Positions 46,410 to 54,503 of a DNA stretch of 64,000 nt are shown piece after piece; the stretch's first letter is position 1; each line of letters begins with the position of its first letter. The position numbers were made by a program, and so were the translations under genes. The DNA lies in contig NZ_FNZQ01000001.1 of assembly GCF_900109285.1 (NCBI RefSeq), positions 897,001 through 961,000 of the forward strand, given 5' to 3'. The notes under the pieces were generated by a model. It was given only the letters and a program-made list of their open reading frames with translations, did no database searches and was not told the DNA's origin. Source of the stretch: Jannaschia helgolandensis (GTDB taxonomy: Bacteria > Pseudomonadota > Alphaproteobacteria > Rhodobacterales > Rhodobacteraceae).

Positions 46410-47777
46410 ATGTTCCGCACCGTCGAACTGCCACTGTGGGCTGTCATCCTTCTGGTCATCTTCGCGACCGTGACGTTCGCATCTCACTTCCTGTTTCCAT
46501 CTGTCCGATGGTACTTCCGCAAGCGGGCGGAACGCCTGATCGCGCAGTTGAACACAAGGCTCAAGGTTCCGATTCAGCCGTTCAAGCTGGCCCGTCGCAT
46601 GGACACGATCAACCGGCTCAACCATGACCCCGAGGTCGCGCAAGCGATCGTCGATCATGCCCGCGAACAGGACATGCCCGAAGACGTCGCCTACGAAACC
46701 GCGCGCCGCTATGCGCGCGAGATTGTGCCGGGGTTTTCGGCGTTGCTGTATTTCGGCGTGGCAACCCGATTGGCCCGATGGTTGTCCCGGTCACTCTACC
46801 GTGTGCGTGTCACGGGCGAGGCCGAGGCCTTGGCTGGAATCGATCCGAAAGCGACGGTCATCTATGTCCTGAACCACCGGTCGAACATGGATTATGTGCT
46901 GGTCACATGGCTTGCCGCGCACCAGACCGCACTGGCCTACGCCGTCGGCGAATGGGCCCGACGCTGGCCCCTGGGTCCGCTGATCCGTGCAATGGGGGGG
47001 TATTTCGTGCGGCGGCGCAATTTGAATCCGCTCTATCGTCGCGTTCTGGCGCGGTATGTCCAACTTGCCACGGCCAACGGCGTGACCCAGGCGGTTTTCC
47101 CGGAAGGCCGATTGTCGCGGGACGGGGCATTGCAGGCGCCCAAGCTGGGCATTCTCAGCTACATCCTTGCGGACCATGACCCGGAAGACACGCGGGATGT
47201 CGTCTTCGTGCCGGTTGCGGTGAACTACGAACGTGTCCTGGAAGACCGCGTCCTGATTGTGGCCGGAGGCGAGACGGCGCACAGTTTCCGCCTGCGCTGG
47301 TGGATGGTGGCGCGGTACCTGTGGCGGCATTTGCAACTGCGCCTGACGGGACGTTTCACGCGGTTCGGCTATGCCGCCGTCGTCTTTGGGCGGCCGCTCT
47401 CGTTGCATCGCTTTCTCTGGCAGGGCCACGCCGATCCGGCTGCGGCCCTGGGCAATGCGCTGATTGACCGGATCGGGGAAGTTTTGCCGGTGCTTCCGAT
47501 GGCGTTGGTCTGCGAGGCATTGACCAAAGGCGCCCGCGATGTTGCCGTGGTGGCCGCGCATCTGGAGACGCGGGCTGAAGACTGGCGCGAAGAAGGCCGC
47601 GCCGTCTACTATGCCCAACGCGAGGCTCGCGATACGGCAATGGTGGCGCTGCGAATGCTCGGGGTTAGAAAGGCGTTGCGACTCGACGGTGATCGGATTG
47701 TCCTCGCCGAGGACTGGCTGCCGGTGATTGCTTACTACGCGAATACTTTGCCGATGCAGAAAGTTAATGAGACATAA
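46410..47777 (+). CDS. PlsB-like acyltransferase (glycerol-3-phosphate acyltransferase family)
   Basis: A 455-residue membrane-anchored acyltransferase. N-terminal helix (ELPLWAVILLVIFATVTFASHFLFP), then the acyltransferase block NHRSNMDYVLVT (H-x4-D catalytic motif), GGYFVRRRNLNPLYRRVLARY and FPEGRLSRDGALQ (FPEG motif). It would acylate a glycerol-phosphate or similar. Much shorter than E. coli PlsB (about 807), so PlsB-like. It lies between ecm and ccr on the ccr strand. Confidence 0.85.
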   Translation: MFRTVELPLWAVILLVIFATVTFASHFLFPSVRWYFRKRAERLIAQLNTRLKVPIQPFKLARRMDTINRLNHDPEVAQAIVDHAREQDMPEDVAYETARRYAREIVPGFSALLYFGVATRLARWLSRSLYRVRVTGEAEALAGIDPKATVIYVLNHRSNMDYVLVTWLAAHQTALAYAVGEWARRWPLGPLIRAMGGYFVRRRNLNPLYRRVLARYVQLATANGVTQAVFPEGRLSRDGALQAPKLGILSYILADHDPEDTRDVVFVPVAVNYERVLEDRVLIVAGGETAHSFRLRWWMVARYLWRHLQLRLTGRFTRFGYAAVVFGRPLSLHRFLWQGHADPAAALGNALIDRIGEVLPVLPMALVCEALTKGARDVAVVAAHLETRAEDWREEGRAVYYAQREARDTAMVALRMLGVRKALRLDGDRIVLAEDWLPVIAYYANTLPMQKVNET

Positions 47778-47779
47778 AA

Positions 47780-47817
47780 TTACGTGAAGGAACTTTTCGG
47801 GGTTGGAAAGTTACGTG
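47780..47817 (+). promoter_or_regulatory. Direct repeats upstream of ccr
   Basis: TTACGTG at 47780-47786 and 47811-47817, 31 bp apart (about three helical turns), 70-105 nt before the ccr start. Candidate activator sites; strength low because the core is short. Confidence 0.35.
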
Positions 47818-47840
47818 CACCTTGTTATTTTCACTGCAAT

Positions 47841-47864
47841 GCAGCGCGAAGAATTCCGCGCTGC
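47841..47864 (+). promoter_or_regulatory. Hairpin in the ccr leader
   Basis: Inverted repeat GCAGCGCG / CGCGCTGC around an 8-nt centre holding GAATTC, 22 nt before the ccr start. A protein site or 5' mRNA structure. Confidence 0.45.
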
Positions 47865-47885
47865 GGCATGATGGAGATGACCGAA

Positions 47886-49178
47886 ATGGCTCTGGATACG
47901 CACGCTACACCGCCGACCTATGACGCGGTGGCCAAGGATCTTTACGAAATGGGCGAGATGCCCCCGATGGGCCATGTGCCAAAGCAGATGTATGCCTGGA
48001 CCATTCGCAAGGAACGTCACGGCGAACCCGACACGGCGATGCAACAGGAAATCGTGGACGTTCCCGCCTTGGACAGCCACGATGTGCTGGTCCTCGTGAT
48101 GGCCGCGGGCGTGAATTACAACGGTGTCTGGGCCGCGCTCGGTGTCCCGATCAGTCCGTTCGACGGCCACAAGGCCCCGTATCATATCGCCGGATCCGAC
48201 GCATCGGGCATCGTCTGGGCGGTCGGTGACAAGGTGAAACGCTGGAAGGTCGGGGACGAGGTCGTCGTTCACTGCAATCAGGACGACGGCGACGACGAGG
48301 AATGCAACGGCGGTGACCCGATGTTCTCGACCTCGCAGCGGATCTGGGGATACGAGACGCCGGACGGCAGCTTCAGCCAGTTCACCCGCGTCCAATCGCA
48401 GCAGTTGATGCCGCGCCCCAAGCACCTGACGTGGGAGGAATCGGCCTGTTACACCCTGACACTGGCCACTGCCTACCGGATGCTGTTCGGGCACGAACCG
48501 CATGACCTGAAGCCCGGCCAGAACGTTCTGGTCTGGGGCGCGTCGGGCGGGCTTGGCAGCTATGCCATTCAGCTGATCAATACCGCCGGGGCCAATGCCA
48601 TCGGTGTCATCAGCGACGAGGGCAAGCGCGATTTCGTCATGGGACTGGGTGCCAAGGGCGTGCTGAACCGCAACGATTTCAATTGCTGGGGCCAGATGCC
48701 CACTGTCAATACGCCCGAATACAACACTTGGTTCACCGAGGCGCGAAAGTTCGGCAAGGCGATCTGGGACATCACCGGCAAGGGCAACAACGTCGATATG
48801 GTGTTCGAACATCCCGGTGAGGCGACGTTCCCGGTATCGACGTTCGTCTGCAAGAAAGGCGGAATGGTCGTGATCTGCGCCGGGACGACCGGATATAACC
48901 TGACTTTCGATGTCCGTTACATGTGGATGCACCAGAAGCGGTTACAGGGCAGCCATTTCGCACACCTGAAGCAGGCGGCGGCGGCCAACAAGCTGATGGT
49001 GGAGCGTCGGCTGGACCCTTGCATGTCCGAATGTTTCGAATGGTCGGATTTGCCCGAGGCTCACATGAAAATGCGGCGCAACGAACATAAGCCCGGCAAC
49101 ATGGCGGTGCTGGTTCAGGCTCCGGTGACAGGTTTGCGAACCCTGGAAGACGTGATCGAGGCAGGCCCGTCCACCTGA
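47886..49178 (+). CDS. ccr: Crotonyl-CoA carboxylase/reductase
   Basis: A 430-residue NADPH-dependent enzyme fixing CO2 onto crotonyl-CoA to make (2S)-ethylmalonyl-CoA, the key step of the ethylmalonyl-CoA pathway. PYHIAGSDASGIVWAVGDKVKRWKVGDEV, HCNQDDGDDEECNGGDPM, VWGASGGLGSYAIQLINTAG and the C-terminal HKPGNMAVLVQAP match Ccr over the whole length. The ATG at 47886 (MALDTHATPP) with GGAG nine bases upstream agrees with the usual Ccr start; three earlier ATGs and the upstream GTG are less likely. Confidence 0.97.
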   Translation: MALDTHATPPTYDAVAKDLYEMGEMPPMGHVPKQMYAWTIRKERHGEPDTAMQQEIVDVPALDSHDVLVLVMAAGVNYNGVWAALGVPISPFDGHKAPYHIAGSDASGIVWAVGDKVKRWKVGDEVVVHCNQDDGDDEECNGGDPMFSTSQRIWGYETPDGSFSQFTRVQSQQLMPRPKHLTWEESACYTLTLATAYRMLFGHEPHDLKPGQNVLVWGASGGLGSYAIQLINTAGANAIGVISDEGKRDFVMGLGAKGVLNRNDFNCWGQMPTVNTPEYNTWFTEARKFGKAIWDITGKGNNVDMVFEHPGEATFPVSTFVCKKGGMVVICAGTTGYNLTFDVRYMWMHQKRLQGSHFAHLKQAAAANKLMVERRLDPCMSECFEWSDLPEAHMKMRRNEHKPGNMAVLVQAPVTGLRTLEDVIEAGPST

Positions 49179-49338
49179 CCGAACCGATTCTGTCGAATAC
49201 CACCAGGACAGGGTTCAAAATGTTCGTATTTCGTTCCAGCGGGCTTGCAGGGTCAGAGTGTTGCACTCCGGCACCCCACCAGATCGGGGGAGGAGGAATC
49301 CGCGAATATCCCCACGTCATCTGCCCCGACTAAGCTGT

Positions 49339-49357
49339 GGTTAATCATTCATTAACC
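49339..49357. promoter_or_regulatory. CtrA-type box and palindrome upstream of the luxR cluster
   Basis: GGTTAATCATTCATTAACC is a perfect 7+5+7 inverted repeat. Inside it TTAA-N7-TTAAC (49341-49356) matches the CtrA binding consensus. It lies 20-38 nt before the 63-residue ORF and luxR. In Dinoroseobacter, quorum sensing and CtrA are linked, so control by CtrA is a fitting hypothesis. Confidence 0.7.
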
Positions 49358-49376
49358 TCCGTGAAAGGAATGTCGG

Positions 49377-49568
49377 ATGTCGAAGGAATGGATCATCGAC
49401 GTATTGGGCGATCTTCGCGGTTTCGCTCGGGCCAATGCCATGCCTGTTCTGGCAGATCAGCTGGAGGAGGCGCTCGTCGTGGCCGCCCTCGAAATCGCTC
49501 CGTCGCCCGGAACGCAGGCGGGGCCGGATGGCGCGGAAACTGGACGACATGCTGGAGCGGTTGGGTAA
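49377..49568 (+). CDS. Small conserved-looking ORF before luxR
   Basis: A 63-residue ORF starting MSKEWIIDVLGDLRGFARANAMPVLADQLEEALVVAALEIA, an amphipathic helical pattern, with a less ordered tail that overlaps luxR by 41 nt in another frame. GAAAGGAATGTCGG precedes the ATG. Similar 60-70 residue ORFs occur in Rhodobacterales to my recollection, but I cannot name a function. Its position and overlap suggest co-translation with luxR, perhaps a small partner of the regulator. Confidence 0.6.
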   Translation: MSKEWIIDVLGDLRGFARANAMPVLADQLEEALVVAALEIAPSPGTQAGPDGAETGRHAGAVG

Positions 49569-50238
49569 AACCACCAGTCTTTGCGATCTTCAAAAAACCG
49601 TTTTCGACCTGCGCGACGCCTATGAGGTCGAACATCTCGTCTACCATTCGGTAAAATCCAGCGGTGCGCAGTGGGCCGCACTGACCTATGCGCCCGAATG
49701 GGTCGATACCTATGTCGCCGAGAATTTTCAGACCATAGACCCCGTTGTCCTGTCCTGCTTTCGCGGGTTCAGGCCGATCGACTGGAAGACTCTCGACTGG
49801 TCGGGTCGCCCGGCCCGGACGCTTCTGGGCGAAGGGTTGGCGAACGGCCTTGGAAATCAGGGGGTCAGTCTGCCCATACGTGGGCCGTCGGGGCAGTTCG
49901 CGCTGTTTACCGTCAATCACAAGACCGGGGATGACAGTTGGGGGCGGTTCATCCGCCAGAACATGCACGACCTGTTGCTGGCCGCACATTACATCAACGA
50001 ACGCGCGCTGGCGCTGGAGGGCGAGGGTCATGTCCCCCATCAGTCGCTGTCGCCACGCGAAACCGATGCGTTGACCCTTCTGGCCGCCGGGCGATCGCGC
50101 GCACAGGCGGCGGAGCGTCTGAAGATCAGCGAGCATACCTTGCGGGTCTATATCGAAAGCGCCCGGTTCAAACTGGGCGCGCTCAATACCACGCATGCCG
50201 TCGCCAGTGCCCTGTCGCGCGGCCTGATCGGCCTGTGA
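49528..50238 (+). CDS. luxR: LuxR-family autoinducer-binding regulator
   Basis: A 236-residue LuxR regulator. All six residues that bind acyl-homoserine lactones are present at TraR-like numbers: Trp58, Tyr62, Asp71, Pro72, Trp86 and Gly112. The C-terminal GerE HTH reads SPRETDALTLLAAGRSRAQAAERLKISEHTLRVYIESARFKLGALNTTHAVASAL. The ATG at 49528 was preferred; an upstream ATG at 49435 lies in the 63-residue ORF and gives an unstructured leader. Activates or represses in response to the signal made by the adjacent LuxI. Confidence 0.93.
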   Translation: MARKLDDMLERLGKTTSLCDLQKTVFDLRDAYEVEHLVYHSVKSSGAQWAALTYAPEWVDTYVAENFQTIDPVVLSCFRGFRPIDWKTLDWSGRPARTLLGEGLANGLGNQGVSLPIRGPSGQFALFTVNHKTGDDSWGRFIRQNMHDLLLAAHYINERALALEGEGHVPHQSLSPRETDALTLLAAGRSRAQAAERLKISEHTLRVYIESARFKLGALNTTHAVASALSRGLIGL

Positions 50239-50353
50239 CCCGTGATACCGTACGCGGGGCCGTTCCGTATTTTCCGAGCTGCCGACCGCTTACCGTCTTT
50301 TAACCTGCTCGGGCTGAATCCCTTCCGTCATCAACGACCGGAAGGACCGCACG

Positions 50354-50974
50354 ATGATCCGTTATCTCTTTGGCTCGCAACTGGACGAGCACTGCGATCT
50401 GTCATCCGCGATGTTCCGCGACAGGACAGCCCAGTTCCGCGATCGAATGGGTTGGGACGTCATTGTCGACCCGCTGGGCTGGGAAACGGATGAATTCGAC
50501 GCCCTCGATCCGCTGTATGTCATCGCCGAAGACGCCACGGGCGGCCATGCCGGGTCGCTGCGGTTTCTGCCGACAACAGGTCCGACGATGCTGCGCGACG
50601 TATTCCCGCACCTGACCGGCGGGCGGCCGATCCGCGACCGGCTGATCTGGGAATGCACCCGCTTTTGCTTGTCGCCCAGCTCTGATGGCACCGTGACGCG
50701 ACGGCTCTTGCTGGCGGCGAGCGAACTGGGGCTGGGCATGGGGTTGTCCCATGCCGTCGGCGTTTTCGACTTTCCGATGGTGCGCATCTATCGACGTCTT
50801 GGCTGGCCGCCCGAAGTCTTGAGAAGTGCCGATGGCATCTCCGCCGGGATATGGACGTTCTCGGATCAGACGCACGACCTGCTTTGCGGGGCGACCGGCA
50901 TTTCCGCGCGGGCCTCGCGCGACTGGTACGAGGCGCAACTGGGCGACGTCCTGCCCCTTCCCGTCCGCGCCTGA
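50354..50974 (+). CDS. luxI: Acyl-homoserine-lactone synthase
   Basis: A 206-residue LuxI-type autoinducer synthase, joining S-adenosylmethionine and an acyl-carrier-bound fatty acid. Conserved residues are present: Arg24, Phe28 and Trp34 (FRDRTAQFRDRMGW), Asp46/Asp49, Arg70 (GSLRF) and Glu100/Arg103 (WECTRF). The C-terminal half is family-typical. The acyl chain cannot be told; the neighbouring ccr gene hints at use of short- or branched-chain acyl pools, but that is inference. A 115-nt gap to luxR holds no clear lux box. Confidence 0.93.
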   Translation: MIRYLFGSQLDEHCDLSSAMFRDRTAQFRDRMGWDVIVDPLGWETDEFDALDPLYVIAEDATGGHAGSLRFLPTTGPTMLRDVFPHLTGGRPIRDRLIWECTRFCLSPSSDGTVTRRLLLAASELGLGMGLSHAVGVFDFPMVRIYRRLGWPPEVLRSADGISAGIWTFSDQTHDLLCGATGISARASRDWYEAQLGDVLPLPVRA

Positions 50975-50991
50975 GGCTATAGAAGGGGGCG

Positions 50992-52521
50992 ATGAGCGAT
51001 CCCGCCCCCCAACTCTCCAGCGATCAGGCCGAAGCCTGGGACCGCATTGCCGACATTCTGTCCGACAGCGGCATTTCCCTGGCCGACGGCTGGGCATCGG
51101 AGCGGCCCGATGAAGACAGCCGCGTTTTGGCGGTGACGGGTCGGGCCGGGTCGGGCAAGACGCTGCTGCTTGCCGAATTGGTCAAGTCGATGCGCGAAGC
51201 GGGTCTTGATCTGGTGTCGGGTGACTATGAACGCAAGCGCAAGGACAAGCGCACGCTGGCGGTGTTGGCCCCCACCAACAAGGCGGCGTCAGTCCTGCGC
51301 ACGCGGGGTGTGCCCGCCACGACGATCCATCGCATCCTCTATACCCCGGTCTATGACCCGCAGTACGAGCGGATCGCCGAGTGGCTGGCGGGCGACGCCG
51401 ACCGGCCCGAGGTCGAGGGAATCAGCGACGAAATGCTCGACCGCGCCAAACGGGTCTATGACGAGACGTCATCGGTGCCCGGTGCTCTGGCCTCCGCCGG
51501 GTTGCGCGGGTCGGATTTCATAACCGGCTGGAAACGCCGCGAAGCCCCGCTGGACATCGGATTTGTCGACGAATCCTCGATGCTGGACGACAAGCAGTAC
51601 GAAGATCTGAAAGAGATATTCCCGACCCTCGTGCTGTTCGGCGACCCGGCGCAGCTGGCCCCGGTGAACCAGTCCGGGCGGATGGTCTTCGACCGCTTTT
51701 CAGGCACCGATCATCTGCATCTGGAGCGGGTGCATCGACAAGAGGCCGACAACCCGATCCTCGACCTGGCACACGCGCTGGGCGACCCGGCTCTCGATTT
51801 CCACAGCTTCGAACAGATGATAGAAGCGGCGGCGGCCAGGGACGATCGCGTCGTCGTCGCAGGCCGGGTCGACAGTGATCTGATGGCGCGGTCGCCTGTT
51901 CTGGTCTGGCGCAATGCAACCCGCATCCGCCTGATCCGCGCTTTCCGGCAGGCGCACGGGGCCGACGATACCCACTTGCTGCCGGGTGAGCCGTTGATCT
52001 GCGACGGTTTGGAACTGCCCCTGAAACATCGCAAGCGCCGGATCGACCTTGAAGCGCGGGGCCTGATCAAGGGGGCGCAGGTCGTCTATCTGGGGCCGGG
52101 TCGCAAGCCGGGGTTTTCCAAACTGCACGTTGTCGGCGCGCCCGACCCGGAAATTTCGGTCAGCAGTATCGTCAAGATCGAACACCCCGACGAAGAAGAG
52201 CCTTTCCTGCCCTTTGCCGCTCGCATGGGAGCGGCGTTTCTGCACGGGGCGGCCGTCACGACCCACAAGGCGCAGGGGTCCCAGTGGGACAGCGTGCAGG
52301 TTTTCGCGCCCGATCTTTATGCCGCGAGCCGGGCCGGTCGGATGGAGGCGGGGCAGCAGCTCTGGAAACGTCTGGCCTATGTCGCCATCACCCGCGCAGT
52401 CACCCGGTTGATCTGGGTGAAACGTTACGCGCTGGCGATGCCCAGGGTGCCGCTGGATACATCGGACCTGCGGGTGGAGCCTGTGGCCCTGACCCTGGAA
52501 CGGCAAAGCGACGACGCCTGA
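50992..52521 (+). CDS. RecD-like ATP-dependent DNA helicase
   Basis: A 509-residue superfamily 1 helicase: Walker A AVTGRAGSGKTLL (50-57), motif Ia LAPTNKAASVLR, Walker B GFVDESSMLD, LFGDPAQLAPV (motif III), and the C-terminal UvrD_C_2 segment TTHKAQGSQWDSVQVF. Best described as a RecD/AAA_30-type 5'-3' helicase; it is not an intact RecD (about 600) or RecD2. 17 nt after luxI. Confidence 0.88.
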   Translation: MSDPAPQLSSDQAEAWDRIADILSDSGISLADGWASERPDEDSRVLAVTGRAGSGKTLLLAELVKSMREAGLDLVSGDYERKRKDKRTLAVLAPTNKAASVLRTRGVPATTIHRILYTPVYDPQYERIAEWLAGDADRPEVEGISDEMLDRAKRVYDETSSVPGALASAGLRGSDFITGWKRREAPLDIGFVDESSMLDDKQYEDLKEIFPTLVLFGDPAQLAPVNQSGRMVFDRFSGTDHLHLERVHRQEADNPILDLAHALGDPALDFHSFEQMIEAAAARDDRVVVAGRVDSDLMARSPVLVWRNATRIRLIRAFRQAHGADDTHLLPGEPLICDGLELPLKHRKRRIDLEARGLIKGAQVVYLGPGRKPGFSKLHVVGAPDPEISVSSIVKIEHPDEEEPFLPFAARMGAAFLHGAAVTTHKAQGSQWDSVQVFAPDLYAASRAGRMEAGQQLWKRLAYVAITRAVTRLIWVKRYALAMPRVPLDTSDLRVEPVALTLERQSDDA

Positions 52522-52679
52522 AAAGCATCCTCATCACCGGTGCATCATCGGGCATCGGGGCGGCCACGACGAAACTCTTTCTGGCCGTCCTGCACATGGC
52601 GTCGGTGCCCGAAGAAACGAACGTGCTGACCATGACGATCGTGGCGAGCGCGACGCCCTATGGGGCCGGGCGCGGCTGA
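52518..52679 (+). pseudogene. Short-chain dehydrogenase remnant (N- and C-termini fused by internal deletion)
   Basis: An in-frame 53-codon stretch reads SILITGASSGIGAATTKLFL, the NAD-binding start of an SDR, then jumps directly to AVLHMASVPEETNVLTMTIV, the C-terminal end of such proteins, and stops. About 190 internal residues, including the YxxxK site, are missing, so it is almost surely a dead gene left by an internal deletion. It overlaps the helicase stop by 4 nt and is preceded by no good start. Confidence 0.8.
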
Positions 52680-52685
52680 CGTGTG

Positions 52686-53441
52686 CTAGTTCTTGAACAG
52701 GCGGAAGACCGCGCTGGCCCCCCAGCCGGCGACGATGGCGATGAACAGCGACAGAAGCCCATAGAGGATCGGTTCGTCATTGGCGAGCGCATAGATCCAG
52801 CGTTCCAGCCCGACCTTCTGAACGTAGATCGACGTCGCATAGCTGTCCACGACCTCGCCGTTGCGGGTCAGAAAGATGCGGGTGTTGTAATTGCCTTCGG
52901 TCAGGTCCGCAGGCAGTGCGATATCCGCGGAAAAGAGCGTCGAGTCCCGGACCTGCACCGATTCTTCGGCGGTTCCATAGGTGCCCGCCGCCGTGTTGAC
53001 ACGGATCAGCGCCTCGAGGAATTCCGGGTCGTTATCCGTCATCGTGGTCATGTCCGGCGCGGTCAGGGCGCTGGCCGTGGTGATGCGCCAGCGGTCATCT
53101 TCCGCGGGGGTCAGCGCACGGGACAGCGGAATCGACGACGACACGGAATAGAAGCTCGGTGCACCATTCACTTCGCGCGAGTCTGTGTTGACCCAGATGC
53201 CGAACCGCCGCGCCTTGCGTCGGACCGTGATGTTCTCGCGCGGGCCGGTTACGGTAATGATGACGGCCATGTCGGTCCCGACCGGCTGTGGCGCATTGCG
53301 CTTGATGGCGCCGAACACGAGAATTTCGGAGCCATCGAAGTTGGTCGATATCGAAATGCGATCCTGACTCAGGTCAGCCACGATTTCTTCGGCGCGAAGC
53401 GGCAGGCCCGCGACCAGCAGGATCAGCAGAAGGCGGATCAT
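52686..53441 (-). CDS. TIGR02186-family membrane protein, partner of the TauE/SafE exporter
   Basis: A 251-residue alphaproteobacterial protein: signal (MIRLLLILLVAGLPLRAEE), a periplasmic part starting EIVADLSQDRISISTNFDGSEILVFGAIKR and a C-terminal helix (ILYGLLSLFIAIVAGWGASAVFRLFKN). The family often sits with TauE/SafE permeases, as here. The ATG at 53441 overlaps the exporter stop by 4 nt. The exact biochemical role is not known; a longer open frame to 54368 overlaps the exporter gene. Confidence 0.88.
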   Translation of the reverse strand: MIRLLLILLVAGLPLRAEEIVADLSQDRISISTNFDGSEILVFGAIKRNAPQPVGTDMAVIITVTGPRENITVRRKARRFGIWVNTDSREVNGAPSFYSVSSSIPLSRALTPAEDDRWRITTASALTAPDMTTMTDNDPEFLEALIRVNTAAGTYGTAEESVQVRDSTLFSADIALPADLTEGNYNTRIFLTRNGEVVDSYATSIYVQKVGLERWIYALANDEPILYGLLSLFIAIVAGWGASAVFRLFKN

Positions 53442-54373
53442 TCCTGACCTCCGAAACCGACCGAATACAGTTCGGCCGGCTCGATCAGAAGGTCCAGCGC
53501 CAGCTTGCCGGAGACCACCAGAACCAGGATAGCCAGCAGGATGCGAAGCTGCTCGGCTTTCATTTTGACGCCGATTCGCGTTCCGATCTGTGCACCCACG
53601 ACGCCGCCCAGCAGCAGCAGGACGGCCAGCACCATATCGACGGTATAGTTGGTCGTGGCATGCAGCATTGTCGCGAAAGCGGTGACGAAAATGATCTGGA
53701 ACAACGATGTGCCGACGACGACCTTGGTGGGCATTCCCAGCAGATAGATCATCGCGGGCACCATGATGAACCCTCCGCCGACGCCCATGATCGCGGCCAG
53801 AACACCGACCAGCAAGCCGACGATAACCGGGGGGATCACGCTGATATAAAGGCCGGATGTTCGAAACTTCATCTTGAACGGAAGTGCGTGAATCCAGCTT
53901 CGCTGACGGCGCACCGTTCTGGGCGCAGGGCCTGCGCTGCGGGCCCTGCGGATGGAGTTCAGGGACTCGAGGAACATTAGTCCGCCGATCACACCCAGAA
54001 AGAGCACGTAGGACAGCTTGACCAGCAGATCCACCTGCCCGAGTTCGCGCAGTATGGCGAAGACCTGAACGCCGACCGCGGCCCCGATCAGACCCCCGAC
54101 GAGCAGGACCAGCCCCATTCGGAAATCCACCGTCTTTCGCTTGAAATGCGCCAGAACGCCGGAAAAGGACGAGGCGACAATCTGGTTCGCCTCGGTCGCG
54201 ACGGCGACGGCTGGGGGGATGCCGATCATGAAAAGGAGTGGCGTCATCAGAAAACCGCCACCCACGCCGAACATGCCGGACAAGATGCCTACCAGTCCAC
54301 CCAATCCTAAAAGAAGGAAGGCATTGACCGAAACTTCGGCAATCGGAAGATATATCTGCAAGGGGCACCTCAT
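53438..54373 (-). CDS. TauE/SafE-family (TSUP) exporter
   Basis: A 311-residue membrane permease with two half-repeats, GILSGMFGVGGGFLMTPLLF and GVLAAIMGVGGGFIMVPAMIYLL, each carrying the family GVGGG-F motif. TSUP proteins export sulfite, sulfonates or organosulfur compounds. The ATG at 54373 is preferred to a TTG at 54397. A terminal VGFGGQE tail is hydrophilic. Confidence 0.92.
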   Translation of the reverse strand: MRCPLQIYLPIAEVSVNAFLLLGLGGLVGILSGMFGVGGGFLMTPLLFMIGIPPAVAVATEANQIVASSFSGVLAHFKRKTVDFRMGLVLLVGGLIGAAVGVQVFAILRELGQVDLLVKLSYVLFLGVIGGLMFLESLNSIRRARSAGPAPRTVRRQRSWIHALPFKMKFRTSGLYISVIPPVIVGLLVGVLAAIMGVGGGFIMVPAMIYLLGMPTKVVVGTSLFQIIFVTAFATMLHATTNYTVDMVLAVLLLLGGVVGAQIGTRIGVKMKAEQLRILLAILVLVVSGKLALDLLIEPAELYSVGFGGQE

Positions 54374-54503
54374 GCGGTGGATATCACCCCTAAACAAGAT
54401 TGGGGGCAGGCGGTCAAACCCCCTGCCGGATTGAAAACCCCGAGACGACGTAAACTTCCCCTTCTGGACCTAAGCCAAAGGTGTGACTGGCCACATTGTC
54501 CGG

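Noticed and set aside
50239-50353. A lux box between luxR and luxI
   Set aside because: No 18-20 bp dyad with the CTG...CAG pattern found; only a single TTAAC half site at 50300-50304.
52686-54368. Upstream extension of the TIGR02186 gene to 560 codons
   Set aside because: It runs antisense-like through another frame of the TauE/SafE gene; the signal peptide and overlap define the start at 53441.
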